A stretch of 64,000 bases of DNA from Trema orientale (GCA_002914845.1 JXTC01000078.1:298187-362186), one strand, 5' to 3'; shown: positions 14,429 to 26,760, counted from the first letter of the stretch. Program-made: numbers and translations. Notes: a model not told the origin generated them from the sequence alone.

Positions 14429-15090
14429 TGTGCGAAAAATTTAGATATACCTAAACTTCATGATTCTGCGAATCAAAACAACATATGAAGTTCTATTTTA
14501 TATAAAGAATGACACTATTTTAGTATAAATTCCTGTGAAATAAATTAAAAGTATCACAAGATAATTAAATTAGTACTCATGTCCATTGCTGATCAAAGAG
14601 AATATCCAATTTAAAGGGCAAAATAAAAAAGAAAAGAATTGTAAAGGATATACGTAACTCCATTATTTCCAATATAGTCATCATAAGTAGATATGTATTG
14701 AATAGCCTGTCACGTAAGTAATACGAGTTGGCCACTTGGAGTTGGAGACTAGAGGAGGAGCATGGATTGAGATTTGAGAAGCTGCGTAAAAGGGATTGGA
14801 GTATTGCGTTAACATCAATGCCGCAACCATTTTGTATATAAAATGCGCGTAATGATGATATTCGAGTGAAATGGGTGACTAAACCCACTGTCTATACATA
14901 TTTTGAATTTCATAACGTAAATGTTGGCTGCTATAAATTCTGAGACAATTTTCGCTCTCGTATTGCGTCATGCTTCCATTTCCAAAATGAAAAACGTATC
15001 TTTACACAACCCAGAGTATCTCGTTCACCGTTACCGAAAGGGGAAAAAAAAAACAATATATATATATATATATATATCTTTCACAGAAAC

Positions 15091-17493
15091 TGTCACGATC
15101 GGAAATCCTACGCCGTAATTTTTAGTAATTTTATTTAAAAATAGTGATAAACAGTAATATTCAAAAAAATTACAAGAAATTAAATACTCGAAATTTTCAT
15201 TATTAGTTCTCAAAAATAAACAAATTTCATAATCATGAAACTTTCTTTTAGTTTAATTTTCCAAGAAAATCTTCATTTAAAGTTTAGAGAAAATTCTAAT
15301 TAATTAGTTTAGAAACTTTTATTAAATCGTAAATTTTAGTGAAAGAGTTCAATTTTAAAACCTTAAGTCCAAAGTCCAAATAATTTACATAAAATCATTT
15401 ATACTTCTAGGTACTCAATTTAACAATAAAATCATCCTCATACATCCATTTAATAAATAAACTAATATTGAAAAATGATACGGAGTATGAACCAACCAAA
15501 GAAAAAGAAATAGAACTGCAAGCATACGCCAAGCATGCTTGTCAAGCCACCATAACAATTGTCACAAAATAAATCAATACCTGAAAGTGGGAGGAAATAG
15601 GGGGTAAGCACGTGAATGCTCAGTAGATATTCAATTACGGGTTTTTAACCAATATAAATACTTACTTTCAAGGTCTTGCATGGTCAGTGAAATACTTAAA
15701 TGATTTTACTGAAGTCCAATAAAAATTATCGTCCAAAGGTTTAAATTTCCCAAAACCTTAGAAAACCATCATAAAACAAAAATCATTTCCAAAGGTTCAA
15801 ATATTCTAAACCATTGTAAATCTTAGTCTCAAAATAAATTTATTGTCCAAAAGTTCAAACATTCCAAACCATTGTAAAATATGACATCAAATCCAGTACA
15901 TATCTGTTCAAGTCAAGCACATAACAAGCAACATAATCAATGACATGTTCGAGCCACCAAAGGTTGGTGACTGTAAGTGTGCAATATAGTGTAAGCCACT
16001 CTAAGTGGGTAACTGCACATGTGTATTGTATCCGAGTCACCTAAGTTTGTAACCATAAGTATGATATGTAGTCCGAGCACCCTAGATATCAGGTACCGTA
16101 AGTTCGAGCACCCAATAGGGGTACCGTAAACCTAGATATCAGGTACCGTAAGTTCGAGCACCCAATAGGGGTACCGTAAATCCGTCGACTGCGTAGGTGC
16201 AATGAATGCGTGCAATGAATGCATGCAATGCTATATATATGATATGAATGAGAATATGTACTATTTTTCACAAAAATTATAAAATAGATCATGCATTGTT
16301 TTTAATATTCAAGTTCAGTTCTCAAAACTAAATTCTTACTTAAATTGGATTTTATAAAAATTTCAGCAGCATAACAGTCATTTTCGTCAAAACTAATAAA
16401 ATCCATTTCCTGTAGAAAATAGTTCCAAACAAGATAATTTGGCACACCAACCGGTGTGACGTGCCTCCCAGGTAGTTTAAGTATCAATTCAGGCCAAAAC
16501 AAGTATAAATCATATTTTAATTAATTATTTCACGAAATTCCCTATTTATTCAAAATATGTAAAAATCAAAATAAACCGATTTAAAGATCAAGTAATCGAA
16601 TCCCTACCTCAATCGAGTGATAAGATAGCGTTATGACGCCATTGAGAGCGTTTGATGTCGTTTGGCAGTCGTTTGGAGGGTCGGGGATCATTTTCGAACC
16701 CTCGATCGTCTACTTTGAAATATCATTTTTCCAACGGGACCTCGAATGGAGAAATAGACATCTCGACTGTATTTCTAGTACCTAAACTAGTTAGACTAGA
16801 CATATAACTTGACCAATTCGGGCTCGGGCCGAAATCCGACACCGTGGCAGACAAAATCAGACAAATTAATGTGAGCCGTCAGATTTCTTTTTTCGTACCT
16901 GTCACTAAACATAGTCAATATATATATATATCAAACTTTTTGTTTTCAAGAGTACATCACAAATATGAGGTTTATTTCACGATCTAACGGTCGGATTAAA
17001 AAATTTTAATATAAAACTAAAATAACTCAAAATTGTCAAAAATGGCAAAATTCAATACGGGCAAAGTTGAGTCGAGATATATATACCACGACGATCCTCG
17101 TATCGAGAGAGTTGATTAAGACTAGTTTCATGACCTGAGGTGGCCGAAATCTCCGTCGGCGTTCGAATCTCCTCCGCGGCCTCCCTCTTCACCGGCAACG
17201 AACCCGAGCTCCGTTGACCGCAAAAAACTCAGCTAGAAGTTCCTGTTGCCTGCACGGTTTGATTCCCGGTGGTGGCGCAGCATGATTCGGCCGGAAAATG
17301 GGTCATTAGGGTTGGCTATGCATCAGGCACAGTGAAGAAGAAGAAGACGTAGAGGGAGGGAGGAAGAGAGAGAGAGCGAGAGAGAGAGAGAGACATATAC
17401 ATATATATCTGTTTTTTTAGTAAAAAGACATGTATATGTCTTTTTTTTTTAGTAAAAAGACAAAAATACCCTTATAAAATCATGGTTTTTATA
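15091..17493 (-). mobile_element. Probable solo LTR, Ty3/gypsy (Del/Tekay-like), old
   Basis: The plus strand begins TGTCACGATCGGAAATCC at 15091; on the minus strand this is an LTR end of the GATCGTGACA type often seen in plant Ty3/gypsy elements. The five bases before it, GAAAC (15086-15090), recur at 17494-17498, which fits a target duplication. The right end reads TA where CA is expected, consistent with one deamination. Interior features fit an LTR: no coding frame, an internal exact 50-bp duplication, and on the minus strand a CT-rich leader (17340-17395) downstream of AT-rich promoter-like sequence. No internal element region is present, hence solo LTR. The boundary at 17493 is the weaker one. 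Confidence 0.5.
16081..16180 (+). repeat. Exact 50-bp tandem duplication inside the probable solo LTR
   Basis: The block 16081-16130 (starting CCTAGATATCAGGTACCGTA) is repeated base for base at 16131-16180. Sequence just upstream (about 15945-16080) contains looser versions of the same words (GAGCACC, GTAACCATAAGT), so this looks like the newest unit of a decayed array. Confidence 0.95.
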
Positions 17494-17499
17494 GAAACC

Positions 17500-17961
17500 T
17501 TTAGATTTTTATTTTATTTTTTTCATTTTATCGTCAAAATGAATGAACAAGAATTTTCCACTCTTCACAACACAATGGGCATTGATCTATAGCGTATTCA
17601 AAACTACGAATAAAGTAGAGATTAGTGCCCAAAAAGACATGAATAGGACTGATTTGGGCCAAAAATATTTTTTTGTATATTTTTCTTAAAATGATATTTT
17701 TACGAGTGTTAAAAACTTCTTAACCATATGTCAAAAAGAAAAAACTAGTATTTAGGACTTTTTTGTGGTCAAAAACTTCCTGACCATAGATCAAGACTTC
17801 CTTGGCACTCCTAAAAAAGTCATTTTTGAAAAAATAAGCAGAAAAGTCATTTTGGCCCATGTTAGTCCAATCCATGTCATTTTCACATATTGGACTATAA
17901 GAGCATAATCCAATAGCCTAGTTCGGCCCTAGTTTTTTTCTAGCCTATCTCACATAAAAAT
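17500..17961. other. Intergenic spacer between two transposable elements
   Basis: AT-rich sequence with a repeated phrase around 'AAAACTTCCTGACCATA' (17705-17730 and 17765-17790). No gene or named element recognised. Confidence 0.4.
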
Positions 17962-19602
17962 ATAAGAAAACTAGATAAATAACCAATTTTTTAAAATAGC
18001 TTAAGTAGATATCCATGTTTTAAAAGTTATAGATAAATGTCCATTCTTTTTAAAGTTTCAGTTCTGGAATATGTTATATTTCTATTTTTGTTATTAAGTG
18101 AGTTGGATATTTAGCTATAAACTTTTGAGCTTAGTCATATACTGAGTTTTGGGTCAAAAAATGGTCAAATAATTAGTTAACCCTAAAAATATAATATATG
18201 GCATTGTTCGAGGGAAAGGGAGTTCGTTAAAAGGAATTCACCCTTTATTAAGTGGAAAAAAAGAAATTTAATTTGACAATTTATGTGATTGCAGAAATAA
18301 CCTACGGGTTCTCACTTCCTCCCAATATGAAGGATCCTGAGTTCGAATATCCGCTCCCCAATTCATGCTACATATTAGAGCCCTTTAGAATGAAGGATCT
18401 TGAGTTCAAATATCCACTCCCCAATTCATGATATATTTTAGAGGTATTTATCCAATAAATAAATAAACGCTTGGCGATGGTGTTAAATAAGCAGAAAAAC
18501 AAAAATGATATTGTAAGGTCACCAGGAAAAAAAAAAAATACACACACAACGTTAATAAATAAAAGGAAATGATACTCTGTATGACTTTAAAAAAAATAAT
18601 ATCAAACAAATAAAAAATTTTCCGTACAACATTCAGTGGCATTTTCTAAATATTTTGGTTACTGAAAACTGAAAAACTAATTTAGTTTCTTGTAAATAAT
18701 AATTAGATTCCCGAAAAAAAAAACCAACTTGATTATTAGAAATCATAAAACAAATGTTAATGGACACTAGAGAAAAATGTGACTTGAAACTAATTTAGTT
18801 TTCTGAAAACTAGAAAACCAATTTGGTCGCTAAAATCCAAGAAACTAATTTTGTTATTGGAAACTATTTTAATTTCTTATAAACAAAATATTTAGAAAAA
18901 TACTACTGAATATCGTACGGAAAAAAATTATTTAGGAAGTATTATTTGTGAAAACTAAGGTATAAAGTGTCCAAATCCATAAACAAAATAGACTCGGGCA
19001 AATTACTCATGGGCTTCTAAAAATTGAAAAATCCCGAATGGGCCTAATTGTATGAGAAATTCCAGATTGATTTAGAAAAATATCACTTTTTAAACTTATT
19101 TTAGAAAGATATCACTTTTAATAACTAATTTAGAAAAAAATACCTTTTTCCTTAAATTTTGTACTTTTCAATGATACTCGAGGTAACGAGCTAAGTTACT
19201 TGGGGTAACCAATCTAGTTACTTGAAATAACTTAATCGGTCACTTTAAGTATCTCATCAATTAATAAAAATGGTATTTTTCAAAACATTTTTAAAAGTAA
19301 TATTTTTCTAATTAAAATTCGAGTTTTTCAAACATTCTCAGACTTCAGGATTTTTCAATTTTTGAAAAATCATCATAAAAAGTGGCTAACTAGTTATTTG
19401 ATCATATTTAGGCCTAAAACTCAGTATATGACCAAGCTCAAAAGTTTATACCTAAATATCCAACTTAGTAAATGACAAAAATAGAAATACAACATATTCG
19501 ACAACTGAAACTTTAAAAGAAATGAACATTTAGCTATAACTTTTAAAATATCAACATCGACTGAAAATAATTTAAAAAATTAGTCAACCACCTAATTTTC
19601 TC
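17962..19602. mobile_element. Non-autonomous Mutator-like element (long terminal inverted repeats)
   Basis: The left end (about 17965-18181) and the right end (about 19387-19601) are inverted copies of each other over roughly 215 bp at perhaps 80% identity. For example TATTTCTATTTTTGT and AACTTTTGAGCTT on the left appear in reverse complement on the right. Flanking nonamers CATAAAAAT (17953-17961) and CATAAAAAA (19603-19611) match at 8 of 9 positions, which fits the 9-bp target duplication of the Mutator superfamily. The interior (18182-19386) has no transposase frame. The long inverted ends are certain; the exact borders and superfamily are inferred. Confidence 0.7.
18339..18437 (+). repeat. 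Short tandem duplication with tRNA B-box-like word, inside the MULE
   Basis: Two near-identical stretches of about 40 bp, starting around 18339 and 18391, both contain GAAGGATC, GAGTTC, AATATCC and CTCCCCAATTCATG. The GAGTTCGAATATCC word resembles a pol III B box, so the segment may be SINE-derived, but no A-tail or target duplication was found. Confidence 0.45.
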
Positions 19603-19611
19603 CATAAAAAA

Positions 19612-20217
19612 TCAAATTTCCTCATCATTCATGGAAAAATTATGACGGTTTAGATTCATTGGGCCGTCCATCACATATTGAAGTTTAACATATGATCCGT
19701 CCAAGCCCAACTTTTTAGCCACAACTCTTACTTTGAAAAAAAAAAATGTTTCTCAATTTTCTTTGAATTTTCTATCCTTTTATCTATAAAACCCAAAAAA
19801 AAAAAAAAAAAGTTTCCCAATTTTCTTTGAATTTTCCAATTTTCATACAATTTTTATTAGAAAAATATCGCTTTTTAAAAACAATTTAAACAATACCAAT
19901 TTTAAAATGGTTACTAATTGTCAATTTCTAAAAACTGGTTACTGGTGTTACCATTCATATACCTTTTATAAATAGCTTTGGTTACTAGTAACTAATTTCT
20001 GAAAATTGGTCACCGATTATTAGTTAATATTTAAAAATTGATATTTTTCTAAATATTTTTTTTAAAAAAATGACATTTTTCTAAAAAAAATTATACCAAA
20101 TCTGGGAAAAAAAAAAAAAACACAGTCCACAGTATTTTTCAAAATTTTTTCTAAAAATGCCCTAATTTCCCATTTTCTTTCTTAGAAACATTTTTCTCTT
20201 CATTTTTGTCCTTAAAA
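19612..20217. other. AT-rich intergenic spacer
   Basis: Dominated by variations of AAAAATATCACTTTTTAAA and ACTAATTTCTAAAAATTGGT, the same low-complexity vocabulary as the interior of the neighbouring Mutator-like element. Poly-A/T tracts occur near 19736-19746, 19795-19811 and 20107-20120. No gene seen. Confidence 0.4.
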
Positions 20218-20512
20218 TATCTTTCGACCTCAGGGAGACAGTGAAGAGAGATATAGCAAAGACAAAATGCAGAGTAAGAATGAGGACAGAAAAAAGGAGA
20301 GAACAGAGGTTAAGGGGAGAAAAGGTCAGAAGAAAGCAAAAAATAAAATAAAAAATCAGAAGAAAAAACATGCTTCCATGAGGCCAGAGCCAGAGTAGAA
20401 AAGCAACAATAGAAAAGTTAAACAACGTCTCAACAAGTAAACTTGCAGTTAAGAGTAAATACTATGGAAGTCAAAACTAACTCAGATATACACGCTATTA
20501 GTCCAGCAAGTT
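20218..20512 (+). repeat. Direct repeat, copy 1, downstream of the TFIIF gene
   Basis: About 295 bp, beginning TATCTTTCGACCTCAGGGAG and ending TTAGTCCAGCAAGTT. It recurs at 20730-21038 in the same orientation with roughly 90% identity. Purine-rich on the plus strand, and non-coding. The 217 bp between the copies is unrelated AT-rich sequence. Confidence 0.9.
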
Positions 20513-20729
20513 AAGACTAATTCCTATAGAGGTTAATAGTGTATAATTTTTATTCATGAAATGTAGACCATAGTATATATTTCATGTATTAAATGTATTC
20601 CATGTTCTACATCTTATGTGTAAAAGAGTGGTGATCTACATTTCTCCAAAAACAGGTACAAAAACATATATTTATGAAAATATGGTTTTGAATATGAGTA
20701 TTTATGAACTTTTCCCTTTTTCTTTTCCT

Positions 20730-21038
20730 TATCTTTGACATCAGGGAGACAAAGTGAAGAGAGATATAGCTAAGACAAAATGCAGATTAAGAATGAAGAG
20801 AGAAAAAACGAGGAGAGGACAGAGGTTAAGGAGAGAAAAGGTCAGAAGAAAGCAAAAAATAAAATAAAATAAAATAAAAAATCAGAAGAAAAAAGATTCT
20901 TCCTTGAGGCCAGAGCCAGACTAGAAAAACAACAATAGAAAAGTTAAACAACGCTCTCAACAAGTAACCTGCAGTTAAGAGTAATTACTATGGAAGTCAA
21001 AACTAACTCAGATATACACACTATTAGTCCAGCAAGTT
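20730..21038 (+). repeat. Direct repeat, copy 2, downstream of the TFIIF gene
   Basis: Second copy of the ~300-bp sequence. It differs from copy 1 by scattered substitutions and an expanded AAAAT run (near 20858-20880). It ends about 220 bp from the TFIIF stop codon, so either copy could fall in that gene's 3' flank or long 3' UTR. Confidence 0.9.
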
Positions 21039-21258
21039 TATGGTGCTTTCCCCTTTTCATCATTGAACTAAACAAAGATTATGGATTACGGCTTATTAAT
21101 AGTACCTTATCAAGAGTATGACTTTCTCTATGCTTGCTCATGGTGTTACTTTATACTGCTCCTAACCACACCTTACGATTCTCGCTGGTTCATTTCCAAC
21201 TTTCTTTCCTCCAAAGAGAAAATGGCTATTGACTATAAGGTACACAGAAAAAATTGAC

Positions 21259-24198
21259 TTATTCAGCATTTGAATCCTCAACAGATTTCTTGTATTCCGG
21301 CTTAAGCTCATAAGTTCCTTGGTTGGTTCCCCTTTTATTGTACACGCAGAGTTCATTCAGTATCTCTTTCAAGAATTGCTGTAGAAAAAAGTTAAAAATA
21401 TTATTCAGAGCGAGTATCCAAATACAAGCAATACTGAAAACAAACATAAACATTTCACAAATTGTGGGCACATTTAACAACATAGCTCTGATCCCTCTTT
21501 CCAGGTTCTTTTCCCACTTTATTTTGGATAACAATAAAACTCATATACTGATAGAAATTATTTAGGGATCTAATGTTTGCATGGACAGACAGTACAAAGT
21601 GGCCAGGTAGTCCTTGTAAATAACCAGAAAATGAATAATAAAAAGTAAAAGTCCAAAACATGGATAAACAAATCATTATCAACAAACATACCGCAGGCTG
21701 ATCAGTCTCTTGGACAAGCTGCTTCAAAGCCCAATTTGGTTGTCTTTCAAATAACTTGAACATTATATCCTCCAGCTCCCCACGATCTCTTCTAGTTCTT
21801 TTCACATCTGATTGTTTCACTGGAGCTGTTTTCTTTTTATCCTGTAATACATATGTTAAATGATTTGAAAACATCATGCTTATGTTCCTTGAAAGCATGA
21901 GATATTTTGGGCAAATGACCAAAATAACAGTAATAAAGAGCTTTAATGTATCCATCCCGAAATCATAATATATATGGGATAAATAGTAATAGCATGGATA
22001 ACTCAGCCATATCTTGAACCTATCAACTTTTACTAGAAAAGTATAGTATGAATTCCATTTAATATTTTCTCAAGAGCCGAAAAAAAAATTAAAAAAAATT
22101 CCATTTAATATTCGTATCTTGTAATCACCAAAAGATATGTAGAAAGTGGCTAACTTAGAAGAAGCAATATGATTTGGTCTTAAATTAATATTCCTTAAAA
22201 GCATACTGAACCTAAGACTATAGGCACTGAGATAGGAAGTTACACAGTTTTGTGCCATCTCCTACAGCCATGAAAATTATAGGCTGGATGGCCTGGCCCC
22301 CAAGGACACATTGGAAGCATTCAATTATTCAAAAAAAAAAAAAAAAAAGCATTCAATTATTCAATAATAATAATAATAATAATAGAAATAAGCAAAACCA
22401 GCATAACATGATAGCGAGCACATTTTTATTTAGATTATCAGTTTGGAAATACCTTGGAACTGGATGAAATCAAGCCAAGCATCCCAGGCATGGGTCTCAT
22501 ATGCACTCCACGGTCATTGTCAATCACCTTTGTTAAAATAGAAAGGGAAAAAAGTAATTGTCAAAACACATAGCAATATCAATATCAGTTGTAGCAGAGG
22601 GTATTGAAATTCAAACAATTACCTGTATTGTTCTATTTTTAATCATGGACTTCTTTGTCCTTTCACGGCATAATTTTCCATAGTCTTCAAGGTTTTCACC
22701 GTGGGGCTTCATGTCAAACTTGTGCTCCACTTTCCCCTCTACTGCAACCTTACCTCCTAAAATTGAATGCAAAAGTTGCCCACAAGTTTAAAGGGACAAA
22801 AGAAACTTACAAAGAAAATATGAGAAGAAATTAGGAACGTAACTTTAATTATAAATGCGGCATCAATATGATGTATCTAAGTTGGTTGCATATCGAAAAC
22901 CAGCCAAAAAGCTGCATGTTAGTTGATACAGCTTGAGTAGGGAATGACATATATAAATGTGGAACGACCAATGCCACTCTCACAGGAGAGAACGGATGAC
23001 AACTTGGCCCTATTTAGTCTAAGTGAATATTTGATCACTTCATGCTAATCAAAATGTAAAACCATTCTGTTCAGCTAATTTCACACATTAACCAAAATTC
23101 CTATCTCAATTATTCCCCCCCAGCCAGTTATTTTTGTTTATTAATACAAATAATTGAATTCTGCTATTAGTAACCCAAATTACATCCTCTTAACAAGAAA
23201 TCATTATCAAAACCACACAAGCAAAGAACTATATCAACTAAAATTTCAAGTATAAACAAGAAAGAACAAACGAAACTGACAAAATTCTAGGAGTAGTATT
23301 TGGGGAATGAAATGCATAAACACATATAGAAAACCCGAAATTGATCCGCACCTTGACTTGTCTCCGAGAATACAGACATGGGAACAAAGTCCTTAAACAT
23401 ATTCAAAGAATAACTTTTCGGCTTATTTCCAGTCTCGGCGCCAGCCATCTCCATAGTAAACTGATAACAAATCAAGTGTAAGGGAAAGATCACAAATGCA
23501 CGACACTCACTAATGGACAAAGCCGGAAAGAAATATCCGTCGAAAGATACAAAGTCTGATTATATAATTTCACTACCATACCCTTTGTAAAACCCTATTA
23601 AACAGCCCTAAATTTAAGTGTAAAAGGAATGCAACTAATTGCCAAAGGATCATACCAAACCAGATTCTTGTCAAAGCCCTAAATTGACTACAAAAAAAGA
23701 GGCACATGGATGAGTTATTGTTAAATCAAAATTTTGGGAACAAAGGTCAAAGTAGAACACAATTCTCATATTGGAACAAAACTCTAGCCAATTAAGAGAG
23801 AAAAAAAGACCATAATAAGAGGAGTAGCAAATTGATTAATGATTAGCAACAAGGAAAATAAATCTGGAAGGGTGTGATTTTGATTAATAATAACACCATC
23901 ATCATCAAATTTTATTTTTCCATGGGGGTGAATATAATGAATTGAAAAAAAAAAAAAAAAAAAGAGAAAAGAATAAAAAAGAAGAAAAAAGTGGAGTAAA
24001 TACCTGGAGGGAATTGGAATCGTCAGAGTGGAGAGGGTCGAGAGAGAGAACGACCTTGGCAAGAGGGTGGGGATCAGAGGGAGGGTGAGACTGCCATGAC
24101 TTGGCCACCACCAGTGGGCACTTCATCAGCCAAACCGACCTTTCTGACTTGCCTGTTTCCAAGTTGCTGCTACTTCCGCTGCTACCATCGTCTTCCAT
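21259..24198 (-). CDS. RAP30: General transcription factor IIF subunit 2 (TFIIF beta / RAP30)
   Basis: Six exons on the minus strand: 24198-24004, 23460-23352, 22756-22623, 22527-22453, 21841-21692 and 21378-21259. All have GT-AG borders and the phase is kept; together they encode 260 aa. Recognisable parts are the N-terminal VWLMKCPLVVAKSW segment (residues 22-35), the SYSLNMFKDFVPMSVFSE segment from exon 2, the VEHKFDMKPH region, the linker with VHMRPMPGMLGL, and the C-terminal winged-helix region (about 172-250) with DRGELEDIMFKLFERQPNW, QETDQPAQFLKEIL and NQGTYELKPEYK. The family pairs with TFIIF alpha, binds RNA polymerase II and helps recruit it to promoters, in the nucleus. The start codon at 24198 gives the family-like acidic, Ser-rich N-terminus. 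No defect seen. Confidence 0.95.
23956..24003 (-). other. Intron 1 of TFIIF beta: poly-pyrimidine start
   Basis: The donor GTATTTACTCCAC is followed on the minus strand by a long T/C tract (plus-strand poly-A around 23945-23963). This sits next to the splice donor rather than the acceptor. It is noted because open frames running into this tract are not coding. Confidence 0.4.
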
Positions 24199-24558
24199 CT
24201 CTCCCTCTGTCTCTCTCTCTCTAACTAATTATAGTTGGACCCTAACGGACTGGGAGTCAACCAGTTATAATGAACTAGTTACAAAGATCCAATTCGACCG
24301 AACCACACACACTTCGTGTCCAAAATGGGTCGGTTACTGGGACTCTTCTTCGTCTCCCTCTAACCTCTTGAATTGCCTCTCATAGTCGGTCTCATTATAT
24401 TCTTTGAGGGTGCACCTTTACTGCTCTAGGCTTGACCGCCGCTTATCATATCGAGCCCACGCCTCAGTCCTAACGCAATGTTTCCATAATTTTTTTTTTT
24501 CTTTTTTTTTTTTTTTTTGGGAACAGGGAAGACGACACGTGCGAAATGCCCTTTTACA

Positions 24559-24594
24559 GCATTTGGTTCACGGAATCGTAACGAGAATCGTAAT
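24559..24594. mobile_element. Left fragment of a palindromic MITE-like element, split by an LTR element
   Basis: GCATTTGGTTCACGGAATCG reads like the reverse complement of the right-hand end at 29040-29077 (GCTATGTTTGATTCACTAGAAT on the minus strand). The fragment ends exactly where the LTR element begins (24595). The remainder of the same element resumes at 28124. The terminal match is short, so this is an inference from symmetry plus the insertion borders. Confidence 0.45.
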
Positions 24595-25028
24595 TGTAGA
24601 GGTCAAATTCTACAATTTCTACAGTTGAATTTATTGGAGAGTCAATGATTATTTGTAATCCTGTATTTTAAAAAAGATAGACGAGGATAGTTTTTTGGGT
24701 TGTACTCACGATAACTGTCTAAATAGAAAATAAGATGTAGAATGAAGAAGAAGACTATGTATTTATAGGCAAATAAGAGGTATTTTATAAATAAAAAATT
24801 CTATTAATTAGATAATTAATAATTATTATCTTTGGGCAACCTAGTCAAAATAGGGTACTTACTTGATTTGAATTTTGGGTATCAATTTAGATGCTTACAT
24901 GATCTTATCTGATAGGTGCTTTCAATATCCAATAATTATCCTTTTTAGAAAATCTATTCGTACCTTCTATAAATAATCAGAATGCCACGTGACCAGCTAA
25001 AATAGAATTGACAAATTCTGACCCCTAA
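24595..25028 (-). repeat. Left LTR (3' LTR on the element's strand)
   Basis: Begins TGTAGAGGTCAAATTC. It runs colinearly with the LTR at 27618-28123 but lacks a segment that the other LTR has around 27735-27830. The purine-rich minus-strand tract GAGGAGTAGGGGGCTG just inside it (25030-25045) could serve as polypurine tract. Confidence 0.75.
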
Positions 25029-25330
25029 CAATCAGCCCCCTACTCCTCAGTGCGGGTTTACTCGGACTAGAGAAGTAGACACAAAAGACTTTCTTTTACC
25101 TCCATTTATTTCTTGCAATTTTTTATATTATATAAATGATATGCATTCACATAAGTTTTTCAGATAAGCATAAGCAATTGCATCAAGCAGTCAAATAGTC
25201 ACATGCCATGAATTTTTATATAAAAGATAGAAGCAATCATTAAGTAGAAATTGATTCGCCAGAATAGTACCACATTATACCAAGTGTGGAACGTCCAGGA
25301 GGATTCTACACCTAGCCAAATCATGTTTGA

Positions 25331-25730
25331 CTAGGGGCGTATGGTTCTCGAGACACGTATGTCCAAAAGAATCGGCTCGATAGAGAACATAACGTCCGGA
25401 ATTCTTCGTCGAGTAATAGCCAGTTCACCCACAAGGACTCCCGTACCCTTCTAACGTTTGGTTAGTTGGGGGCATGGCTCTCTAGGGCACGTATGCCCAA
25501 AAGGATCGGCTCACTAGATGAGTCAAGCGTCCAGAATTTTTCGTTGGAATTAGCTAACTCACTAGCAAGGAATTTGTACCTTACCATAAATATAGTGAGG
25601 GAGCGTATGGCTCTCAAGACACGTATGTCCGAGACGATCGGCTCGTGGATGAACCAAGTGTCCAGAATTCTACATCGGAATAAACTAATCCACCCACAAG
25701 GAAAACTACGTCCTACTAGACTTAGTGAGG
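25331..25730. repeat. Three tandem ~133-bp repeats inside the LTR element
   Basis: Units start near 25331, 25466 and 25597. Each carries GGGGCGTATGG or a variant, then CACGTATG-CC, ATCGGCTC, CGTCCAGAATT and a CACCCACAAGG-like tail. Identity is moderate (roughly 70-80%). The GC content is higher than in surrounding DNA. No coding potential recognised. A degenerate half unit may precede at about 25270. Confidence 0.8.
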
Positions 25731-26039
25731 GGGCTTTAAATCATAGGCTCAAGTATTAATTTTCAAGTATATAAAATATGCACGTAATTCAAGTTTATTA
25801 ACTGACTTATTTTCATCGATCAAATAGGTAAATGGATTATATGTAACAAATTTATGAGTAATAATTGAATGGAAATGAAACTTTCATGGTATAAAAATCT
25901 TTTAAGGTGTCAATAAACATACCTGTTGTTCTGCATCTATACTTTGACATAATAATTTTATCTAGGAATAAACAACAAACATGAAAATATATGAGGACAT
26001 TAAATGTATTGATATCAATAAAATCAAACATATCAATTA

Positions 26040-26760
26040 CTCAAGTAATTCAAACGAGTCAAAAATCTAAGTAATCTTTTAAATAATCCAAAAAGTTCAA
26101 ACACACTTATTAATCCTCAATCAATCAATTCAATCACGTCATACAATCCAAATTAATCAATTCAATCAAATCACATTTCAAACTAATCGAATTCAATCAA
26201 GCAGACAAGAAGCAAATCATTCCAATAAAAAATTATCACAAGACAAACAAGTCAAGCAGTTCAAGCCGATTAAACATCAAACTAAACAATCTAAACAAGT
26301 TAATAAATTCAAGCCAATTGATTCAAGATACTCAAATAGTAAACAAATCACTCCAAATAATTCAAGCCAATCAAACAATAAATAAGTTACTCTAAATAAT
26401 TCAAGCTAATCAAATAGCAAACAAGTCACTCTAAATAGTTCAAGTCAATCAAATAGCAAATAAGTTACTCCAACCAAACCAAAGAATTTATGCTAATCAA
26501 ATAGCAAACAATCTAATAAAAAGGTTTCACATTCCAAATAATTTTAAATACTCAAGTCAAACAATCCATCAAACCGGTTATTCAAGCCAATCAATTCAGA
26601 TAATCAAGCAATAAAGTCAAACATTTTAGTAGATCTAAACAACTCAATCAAAATAATCCAATTAATCATTTATTCAATCAAGTCCAAATCAATCCAACAT
26701 TTCAACCACATTAATTAATCAAACTAGTTACTCAAACTTATAATTTAAACACTCCAATCA
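26040..26760. repeat. AT-rich imperfect short repeats (CAAGTCAATC-type)
   Basis: About 700 bp composed of variants of TCAAGCCAATCAAATAGCAA and AACAAGTCACTCTAAATAAT. The clearest units, about 44 bp long, lie at 26325-26480. This is probably slippage-driven expansion inside the non-coding interior of the LTR element. Confidence 0.65.

Larger units (their letters stand above)
5160..15090. other. Long intergenic region upstream of WAT1; mostly AT-rich, few recognisable features
   Basis: About 10 kb without a supportable gene. It contains simple repeats: CT and GA runs around 5325-5425 with a poly-A between them, an AG microsatellite at 8515-8560, a run of 30 A at 14397-14426, and TA runs near 10115, 10760 and 15057-15076. 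One dispersed repeat pair is listed separately. The first 1-2 kb is presumably the WAT1 promoter. I see no transposase, reverse transcriptase or host-gene fragment. Confidence 0.5.

Noticed and set aside
23784-24198. Longer frames reading on past TFIIF exon 1.
   Set aside because: They continue into intron 1 after the GT donor at 24003; the next conserved segment is in exon 2.
26040-26760. Possible centromere-like or minisatellite array.
   Set aside because: Units are short, irregular and confined to the LTR element interior, so a local expansion is the simpler view.
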